Source: Pseudomonadota bacterium (GTDB lineage: Bacteria > Pseudomonadota > Alphaproteobacteria > Rhizobiales > Beijerinckiaceae). From it: DNA of 9,927 nucleotides. The stretch is taken from positions 1 to 9,927 of the forward strand of contig JAJXZN010000150.1 of assembly GCA_021780015.1 (NCBI GenBank). Direction: 5' to 3'. The position numbers and the translations under genes are program-made. Positions 4,761 through 9,927 of the stretch are shown piece by piece (the stretch's first letter is position 1; every line of letters begins with the position of its first letter). The notes under the pieces are model-generated. The model saw nothing but the letters and a program-made list of their open reading frames with translations. It had not been told where the DNA came from and ran no database searches.

Positions 4761-6174
4761 AACGCGGGGCTCCGATTGCCAGGGCGCTCAAGGGCAGACG
4801 CAATGTTACGACGGCGCCGCGGCCGCGATTGCGCGCAGTGACGGTGCCGCCAAGTTTCCTGACCACATTGACGACGAGAAACAGGCCAAGGCCGCGGCCG
4901 CGCCGGCCTTTGCTCGATTGATAGGGCCGGCCGAAATTTGCCAGAATCTCCGGCGCGAAGCCAGGACCGATGTCGCTCACTTCGAGGATAAGCGAATCAG
5001 CCTCGCGCGCGGCGGTGAACCCGACCCAGCTCGGCGAGGCTTCCGCGGCATTGTCGAGTACGTTGAAAACGATCTGCTTCAGTGCCGAATCCGAGACGAT
5101 CGGCAGGTCCGCCCCAAACTTGTTCTGATAGGCAAGCGTGGCCGTCGGCCGGCCCGCGCGCCAGTCGGCGACGATATCGTCGAGGAATTTTGTCACCGTC
5201 GTCACGCCTGGCGCCTCGCCGCGCGCCTCGCCGGCCGAAGCCAGGATATCGTTGACGATCCCCTTACAGCGGTTGACCGCCGTCTGCATTTCTTCGACCT
5301 CCTGGCGCAGGTCGGCATTGGTTTTGACGAGCGGCATGCGTCGCCAATCGCCAAGAATGACCGACAGCGAGGCGAGCGGCGTGCCGAGCTCATGCGCCGC
5401 GCCGGTCGCGAGCAGCCCGATACGGACGACATGGTCTTCTTCGATCGCGGCCTGTTTGAGCGTCGCGAGGCGGGTGTCGCGTTCGCGCAGATTGCGCGTG
5501 ATCCGGCTGATGAAAACGACGAGCAGCGCCGCATTGAGGATGAAGCACACGAGCATCCCCAGAATTGGCAGCGAGAAGGTGTTGGTGCCGGCCCAGCGGC
5601 TTGGAATATCGAGCGGTTCGTGAAAGCTGACGAGAACGACAAAGCCGGTAAAGGTCAGTGCGACAATCAGCCAGGTCGATTGCGCATCGAGCAGCACCGC
5701 CGCCATCGTGATCTGCAGCAGATAGAGCGAGACGAAGGGATTGTTGGCGCCGCCGGAGAGCCAAAGCTGCGCCGTCAGGGCAAAGACATCGAGCATCGAG
5801 ACGAGCAATAGCGCCGCGCTGCCGATATCGTCATGCGAGCGCAGCCAGAGGCGGCTCGCGAAATTGAGCAGGATGAGACCGCCCAGAACGGCCATCATCG
5901 GCGGCAACGGCAAGGAAATGCCGAGGCCGAATTGCACGAACATGATGGTGATGAACTGGCCGATCACCGCGATCCAGCGGAACTGGATGAGCAGGGCCAT
6001 ATTCTTGCGATTGGCGGCGTCCGAGATCGGCGGCGCGGCCATGAGGTCCGCCGCTGCACCTATCGGCGCCGGCGCCGCGACGGCCGCGTCATCGTCAAGG
6101 CTTGCGGGATCCGGGTCTTCGCGCGCTAGCATCTCGATCCAGGGTCGGCGGCGGCTTCGTGCCGTCCGCGCCAT
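4750..6174 (-). CDS. regB: Redox sensor histidine kinase RegB (PrrB/ActS family)
   Basis: This is a 474-residue membrane kinase. About six helices span residues 62-223, and the loop before the fourth holds SGGANNPF (140-147), the GGxxNPF quinone-binding motif of RegB. The H-box is ATGAAHELGTPL with H261. C303 in NRCKGIVNDIL lies 42 residues on, close to the 40-residue gap between H225 and redox-active C265 in Rhodobacter as I recall it. The ATPase has the N-box NVLDNAAEAS (371-380), DIGPGF (401-406) and GRGLGLFL (426-433). The start is uncertain. ATG 6174 has GGAGGA directly abutting it (no spacing) and overlaps SURF1 by 49 bases. ATG 6132 (residue 15) overlaps it by 7, and M45 (6042) is also possible. 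The N-terminal 60 residues are Ala/Asp-rich and not conserved by eye. It acts with RegA and probably reads ubiquinone redox state. Confidence 0.92.
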   Translation of the reverse strand: MARTARSRRRPWIEMLAREDPDPASLDDDAAVAAPAPIGAAADLMAAPPISDAANRKNMALLIQFRWIAVIGQFITIMFVQFGLGISLPLPPMMAVLGGLILLNFASRLWLRSHDDIGSAALLLVSMLDVFALTAQLWLSGGANNPFVSLYLLQITMAAVLLDAQSTWLIVALTFTGFVVLVSFHEPLDIPSRWAGTNTFSLPILGMLVCFILNAALLVVFISRITRNLRERDTRLATLKQAAIEEDHVVRIGLLATGAAHELGTPLASLSVILGDWRRMPLVKTNADLRQEVEEMQTAVNRCKGIVNDILASAGEARGEAPGVTTVTKFLDDIVADWRAGRPTATLAYQNKFGADLPIVSDSALKQIVFNVLDNAAEASPSWVGFTAAREADSLILEVSDIGPGFAPEILANFGRPYQSSKGRRGRGLGLFLVVNVVRKLGGTVTARNRGRGAVVTLRLPLSALAIGAPRYGQ

Positions 6175-6896
6175 TCCTCCCGTACATTATAAAGGGTCCC
6201 GCCGGCCAACAGCAAAGCCAGGCTGAACCAGGTCAGGGCATAGATGAGATGGTTATTCGGAAAGCTGAGCACCGTCAGGCCGCCACGCGGCCAGGCAGCC
6301 GGATTGGCGCCGGCCTCGGCATCGATAAAATAAGGCGCCACGTCGGTGAGGCCGCGGGCGGCGGCGATAGCCGCGACATCGCGCGAGTACCAGCGCCCCG
6401 CCTTGGGATCGTTCGGCCGTAGGAACCGGCCTTTCGGCTCGCTGATCCGCAGCAGGCCGGTGATGCTGGTCTCGCCGGAGATGACGTCGTGCTCGGCGCC
6501 CGCGCGCCGTGCCGGAGGAACGAAGCCGCGATTAATCAGTACGATGAAGCCGTGGTCGGTTTTGAGCGGTGTCAGCACCCAAAAGCCGGGGCCGAGCTCG
6601 GTCAGGGCTTGAACGAAGGTCTCGCGGTCGTTGAGGAAGCGGCCGGATAGCCGGACGCGCAGATATTCGTCCTTGGCGGTCGAGATCGCCGGCCAATCGG
6701 CGGGGCCGGGCGGCGCGACCGGCGCGGCATGGACCCGTGCATTGACGCGGGCGATGAGGTCGAGCTTCCAGACGCGCCGCTCGAGCTGCCAGACCCCGAG
6801 TGCGGTCAATCCGGCGACGGTGAGGCAAACGAAGCCGAAAAGCGCCCATCGCGCGAGCAGCGAGCGTTCCCGCCCCCTGCCGCGCGGGGTCGTCAC
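6126..6896 (-). CDS. SURF1 family oxidase assembly protein
   Basis: This 256-residue SURF1 protein takes part in haem delivery and assembly of haem-copper oxidases at the inner membrane. It has the classical two-helix layout: helix one at about 15-35, running into GVWQLERR (34-41), a periplasmic domain, and helix two at about 216-236 after NNHLIYALTWFSLALLL (215-231). Other family segments are VRLSGRFL (81-88), GFWVLTPL (104-111), FIVLINRGFVPP (117-128) and GRWYSRDV (167-174). I chose GTG 6896 because it overlaps the cyoD stop as GTGA; an ATG at 6959 would overlap cyoD by 67 bases. It is cotranscribed with the quinol oxidase genes upstream and regB downstream, which implies it serves this bo3 oxidase. 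It is a member of the quinol-oxidase-linked SURF1 group by context only. Confidence 0.9.
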   Translation of the reverse strand: MTTPRGRGRERSLLARWALFGFVCLTVAGLTALGVWQLERRVWKLDLIARVNARVHAAPVAPPGPADWPAISTAKDEYLRVRLSGRFLNDRETFVQALTELGPGFWVLTPLKTDHGFIVLINRGFVPPARRAGAEHDVISGETSITGLLRISEPKGRFLRPNDPKAGRWYSRDVAAIAAARGLTDVAPYFIDAEAGANPAAWPRGGLTVLSFPNNHLIYALTWFSLALLLAGGTLYNVREEWRGRHEAAADPGSRC

Positions 6897-7276
6897 GGCA
6901 TCTGTCTCATGACGGCGGGGGTCGGCGCCATGTTCGAGGTGAGATGATACATGACCCACAGCGAGCCGCTGAGCGTGATGAACAGGATCACCACCGTGAA
7001 GATAAAGGTCATGATCGTCCAGCCGCGCTCGGACTTGAAGTCCACGTGCAGGAAATAGATGACGTGGACGATGATCTGGACGAAAGCGAAACCCATGATC
7101 GTGATCGCCGCCACCGTCTTGTCGGCGATGACGCCGGACATGACCAGCCAGAACGGAATGGCTGTCAGAACAACCGACAGGCCGAAGCCGATCAAATAGC
7201 TTTGCAGCGTGCCGTGCGGCGGGCTGTCGTCGTGGCCGTGATCGGATTCGTCGAGCGCGTGCGCATCAAGGCTCAT
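6893..7276 (-). CDS. cyoD: Cytochrome bo3 ubiquinol oxidase subunit IV
   Basis: This 127-residue, three-helix protein (about 27-49, 56-77 and 87-111) has a His/Asp-rich N-terminus (HALDESDHGHDDSPPHGTLQ). Characteristic CyoD segments are SYLIGFGLSVVLTAIPFWLV (26-45), the VQIIVHVIYFLHVDFK stretch (66-81) and RGWTIMTFIFTVVILFI (84-100). CyoD is a small structural subunit that supports assembly of the CuB/haem o site in subunit I. Its ATG at 7276 overlaps the cyoC stop as ATGA, and its stop overlaps the GTG of the SURF1 gene. The size is slightly above that of the Escherichia coli protein. Confidence 0.94.
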   Translation of the reverse strand: MSLDAHALDESDHGHDDSPPHGTLQSYLIGFGLSVVLTAIPFWLVMSGVIADKTVAAITIMGFAFVQIIVHVIYFLHVDFKSERGWTIMTFIFTVVILFITLSGSLWVMYHLTSNMAPTPAVMRQMP

Positions 7277-7908
7277 CGCAACATCCCCAAGAGATAGACA
7301 AAGGTGAACACGCCGATCCAGACGACATCGAGGAAGTGCCAGAACATGCTGAGGCACAGGAGCCGGCGCTTGTTGGCCTGCACGAGTCCCTTGGTCGCGA
7401 CCTGCACCATCAGCACGACCATCCAGACAAGGCCGGAGGTGACGTGCAGTCCGTGCGTGCCGACAAGAGTGAAGAAGGACGACAGGAAGGCGCTGCGCTC
7501 CGGCGTCGCGCCTTCGTGGATCAGGCCGGCGAATTCGTGCAGCTCGATGCCGACGAAGGCCGCGCCGAAGAGCGCGGTGACGGCAAGCCAGCCGAGCGTC
7601 GCGCCGGTCTTGTCCCTGTCCATCGCCAGCATGGCGAAGCCGTAGGTGATCGAGGACAAGAGCAGCATGGCAGTATTGACCGCCACGATCGGCAATTCGA
7701 ACACGTCTTTCGGCGCCGGGCCGGCGGCATAATTGCCGCCCAGCACGCCGAAGGTCGCAAACAGGCAGGCAAAGATGAGACAATCGCTCATCACATAGAT
7801 CCAGAAGCCGAGGTATGTGCTCGCGCCTTCCGGATGCTCATGCTCGTCAGCGACGTAGAAGACCGGCGCCTGGGCGCCGGGTGTGGCGGTATCGGTCAGG
7901 ACGGTCAT
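7273..7908 (-). CDS. cyoC: Cytochrome bo3 ubiquinol oxidase subunit III
   Basis: This 211-residue membrane protein has about five helices and belongs to the haem-copper oxidase subunit III family, quinol-oxidase branch. Recognisable parts are STYLGFWIYVMSDCLIFACLFATF (30-53), the NTAMLLLSSITYGFAM helix (78-93), GIELHEFAGLIHEG (120-133), FFTLVGTHGLHVTSGLVW (145-162) and MFWHFLDVVWIGVFTFVYLLG (188-208). Length and helix count fit CyoC rather than the seven-helix mitochondrial-type CoxC. It lacks metal centres and supports the proton-uptake side of subunit I. It begins three bases after the cyoB stop and overlaps cyoD by four bases, so all are translated together. Confidence 0.95.
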   Translation of the reverse strand: MTVLTDTATPGAQAPVFYVADEHEHPEGASTYLGFWIYVMSDCLIFACLFATFGVLGGNYAAGPAPKDVFELPIVAVNTAMLLLSSITYGFAMLAMDRDKTGATLGWLAVTALFGAAFVGIELHEFAGLIHEGATPERSAFLSSFFTLVGTHGLHVTSGLVWMVVLMVQVATKGLVQANKRRLLCLSMFWHFLDVVWIGVFTFVYLLGMLR

Positions 7909-7911
7909 GAC

Positions 7912-9909
7912 TTAAGCCTTGGCCGAGAGGAGACGGGTGCGTTCAGATTCCGTGCGGCTCACGTCGGCCGCCGGAATGTAAAAATCGCGGTGATAGTTGA
8001 ACGTATGCGCAATGCCGGTGGCGATCGCCGCGGCAAAGCCCGCAATCGCCAGCCACCAGATGTGCCAGATCATCGCAAAGCCGAAGATCGTCGCGAGGGC
8101 CGCGAGGATGAGGCCGGCAGCCGTGTTCTTCGGCATATGGATCGGCTTGAAACCTTCGAGCGGGCGAACATAGCCGTGCTGCTTCATGTCCCACCACGCA
8201 TCGATGTCATGCACCATCGGCGTAAAGGCGAAATTATAGGCGGGCGGCGGCGAGGAGGTCGACCATTCCAAAGTGCGACCGTTCCACGGATCGCCGGTCG
8301 TGTCGCGTAGCGCCTCGCGATTCTTGAAGCTGACGGCAATCTGGATGAGGAAGCTCGCAATACCGATGAGGATGAGCAAGGCGCCGAAAGCCGCGATAAT
8401 GAACCAGATGTGCAAAGACGGGTCGTCGATGACGCGCAACCGGCGGGTGACGCCCATGAAGCCCAGCACATAGAGCGGCATGAAGGCAAAGTAGAAGCCG
8501 CTGACCCAGAACCAGAACGACATCTTGCCCCAGAACGGATCGAGCTTGAAGCCGAAGGCCTTCGGGAACCAGTAATTGACCCCGGCGAACATGCCGAACA
8601 ACACGCCGCCGATGATCACATTGTGGAAATGCGCGATCAGGAACAGGCTGTTATGCAGGACGAAGTCGGCCGGCGGCACCGCCAGCATGACGCCCGTCAT
8701 GCCGCCGATCACGAAGGTCAGCATGAAGGCGACAGTCCAGAGCATCGGCACTTCGAAGCGGATACGGCCGCGATACATGGTGAACAGCCAGTTGAACATC
8801 TTCGCGCCGGTCGGAATCGAGATGATCATCGTCGTGATGCCGAAGAACGAGTTCACGCTTGAGCCCGAGCCCATCGTGAAGAAGTGGTGCAGCCAGACGA
8901 GGTAGGAGAGAATGGTGATGACGAGCGTCGCATAGACCATCGACGTATAGCCGAAGAGCCTTTTGCCGCTGAATGTTGCCGTCACCTCGGAGAATACGCC
9001 GAAAGCCGGCAGGATGAGGATATAGACCTCCGGATGGCCCCAGATCCAGATGAGGTTCACATACATCATCGGATTGCCGCCGAAATCGTTCGAGAAGAAG
9101 TTGAACCCGAGATAGCGGTCGAGGCTGAGCAGCGCGAGTACGGCGGTGAGAACCGGGAAGGCGGCGACGATGAGAATGTTGGTGCAGAGCGCCGTCCAGG
9201 TGAAGACCGGCATGCGCATCAGGGTCATGCCCGGCGCACGCAGCTTCACGATCGTACAGATCATGTTGATGCCGGAGAGCAGCGTGCCGATACCGGCGAT
9301 CTGCAAGCCCCAGATGTAATAATCGACGCCGACATCGGCGCTATAGGCGGCTTCCGAAAGCGGCGGGTAGGCCAGCCAGCCGGTGCGTGCATATTCGCCG
9401 ACGAAGAGCGAGATCATGGTGAGGATCGCGCCGGCGACCGTCATCCAGAAGCTGAAGCTGTTGAGGAAGGGAAAGGACACGTCGCGCGCGCCGATCTGCA
9501 GCGGCATGACCAGATTGATCAAGCCGGTGACGAACGGCATGGCGACGAAGAAGATCATGATGACGCCGTGCGCCGTGAAGATCTGGTCGTAATGGTGCGC
9601 CGGCAGGTAACCCTGGCCGCCGCCGGAGGCCAAGGCCTGCTGCAGGCGCATCATGAGCGCATCGGCGAAGCCGCGCAGCAGCATGACGACGGCGAGGACG
9701 ATATACATGACGCCGATCTTCTTGTGATCGACGCTGGTGAACCATTCCTTCCAGAGGTAGCCCCAGGCGCGCAGATAGGTAATGGCGCCGAGGACGACGA
9801 GGCCGCCGATCGCGACGCCGATAAACGTGCCGATCAGGATCGGCTCGCGATAGGGGATCGCGTCGAGCGTCAGGCGGCCGAAGATTTCGTGCTGCAGGGT
9901 CGGATTCAT
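7912..9909 (-). CDS. cyoB: Cytochrome bo3 ubiquinol oxidase subunit I
   Basis: This 665-residue catalytic subunit reduces O2 to water with electrons from ubiquinol and pumps protons across the inner membrane. Metal ligands are in place: H114 (FTAHGV) and H429 for low-spin haem b; H292 (WGHPEVYI, cross-linked Y296), H341 and H342 for CuB; and H427 for the high-spin haem. The quinol-site residues of the Escherichia coli enzyme are kept as R79 and D83 (LLRGFADA) and H106 and Q109 (HHYDQ). This marks a quinol rather than a cytochrome c oxidase. K370 of the K channel is present. The C-terminus keeps [11 protein letters not shown] and IHMPKN, as in CyoB. I chose ATG 9909; an in-frame TTG at 9918 with AAGG upstream would add three residues. 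cyoA is expected just past the right edge. Confidence 0.97.
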   Translation of the reverse strand: MNPTLQHEIFGRLTLDAIPYREPILIGTFIGVAIGGLVVLGAITYLRAWGYLWKEWFTSVDHKKIGVMYIVLAVVMLLRGFADALMMRLQQALASGGGQGYLPAHHYDQIFTAHGVIMIFFVAMPFVTGLINLVMPLQIGARDVSFPFLNSFSFWMTVAGAILTMISLFVGEYARTGWLAYPPLSEAAYSADVGVDYYIWGLQIAGIGTLLSGINMICTIVKLRAPGMTLMRMPVFTWTALCTNILIVAAFPVLTAVLALLSLDRYLGFNFFSNDFGGNPMMYVNLIWIWGHPEVYILILPAFGVFSEVTATFSGKRLFGYTSMVYATLVITILSYLVWLHHFFTMGSGSSVNSFFGITTMIISIPTGAKMFNWLFTMYRGRIRFEVPMLWTVAFMLTFVIGGMTGVMLAVPPADFVLHNSLFLIAHFHNVIIGGVLFGMFAGVNYWFPKAFGFKLDPFWGKMSFWFWVSGFYFAFMPLYVLGFMGVTRRLRVIDDPSLHIWFIIAAFGALLILIGIASFLIQIAVSFKNREALRDTTGDPWNGRTLEWSTSSPPPAYNFAFTPMVHDIDAWWDMKQHGYVRPLEGFKPIHMPKNTAAGLILAALATIFGFAMIWHIWWLAIAGFAAAIATGIAHTFNYHRDFYIPAADVSRTESERTRLLSAKA

Positions 9910-9927
9910 TTCGCGCAATACTGCCTT

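Noticed and set aside
4708..5811. Long open frame (367 codons) on the plus strand opposite regB
   Set aside because: It is antisense to a clear RegB kinase and has Arg/Asp-rich low-complexity composition expected from the complement of a GC-rich gene. No domain is recognisable.
6897..6959. Longer SURF1 start at 6959
   Set aside because: It would overlap cyoD by 67 bases and add residues unlike the family; the GTG at 6896 forms a 4-bp GTGA overlap like other junctions in the operon.
7336..8310. 324-codon open frame on the plus strand opposite cyoC and cyoB
   Set aside because: It runs across the junction of two well-supported genes on the other strand and has shadow-like composition (Arg, Gly, Glu, His rich). 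No family resemblance.
9606..9631. GTAACC on the plus strand inside cyoB as a SigF promoter
   Set aside because: No CGWA box follows at the required spacing, and it is antisense to cyoB.

Overview
The window reads as chromosomal DNA of a GC-rich alphaproteobacterium, most likely Hyphomicrobiales (Rhizobiales, perhaps Beijerinckiaceae-like). This rests on GC-rich third codon positions, many 4-bp ATGA/GTGA gene overlaps, an Alphaproteobacteria-type RegB/RegA redox pair, and a SigF/NrsF pair of the Caulobacter type. The genus-level guess is weak. No RNA genes, insertion sequences, CRISPR arrays or broken genes were seen.

Layout. (1) 1-268, plus strand: the last 88 codons of an oligopeptide/microcin-type ABC transporter ATPase (YejF-like). 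(2) 290-2796, minus strand: a four-gene operon read as bufA (DUF2282 secreted Cys peptide) - bufB (DUF692/MNIO) - bufC (DUF2063) - DoxX-family membrane protein. This is the gene set of a bufferin-type modified-peptide system for metal (copper) handling. (3) 2991-4183, plus strand: an ECF sigma factor (SigF-like) overlapping a six-helix DUF1109/NrsF anti-sigma factor, divergent from the bufferin operon. (4) 4186-4241: a short 14-bp tandem repeat array between convergent genes. (5) 4227-9909, minus strand: a compact operon cyoB-cyoC-cyoD-SURF1-regB-regA. It encodes most of a bo3-type ubiquinol oxidase, its assembly factor, and a redox-sensing two-component system; cyoA should lie beyond the right edge.

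How it works together. The bufferin operon and the sigF gene each carry a GTAACG-N16-CGWA element placed correctly for transcription. A single stress-released sigma factor would therefore fire both directions: its own operon and bufABC-doxX. NrsF has two membrane-region cysteines 50 residues apart that could be the metal or thiol sensor. Between bufA and bufB lies a strong hairpin followed by a short T run, which could make peptide mRNA exceed enzyme mRNA. The bufA leader also folds into a nested hairpin starting near the predicted +1. To the right, RegB keeps the quinone-binding GGxxNPF motif and a candidate redox cysteine, and it is translationally linked to SURF1 and the quinol oxidase. This suggests that quinone redox state is sensed by the same operon that makes the quinol oxidase.

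The bufferin family itself is already known. The parts most worth checking are the twin divergent promoters, the post-bufA attenuator-like hairpin, the leader structure, and the tandem repeat at the regA stop codon.
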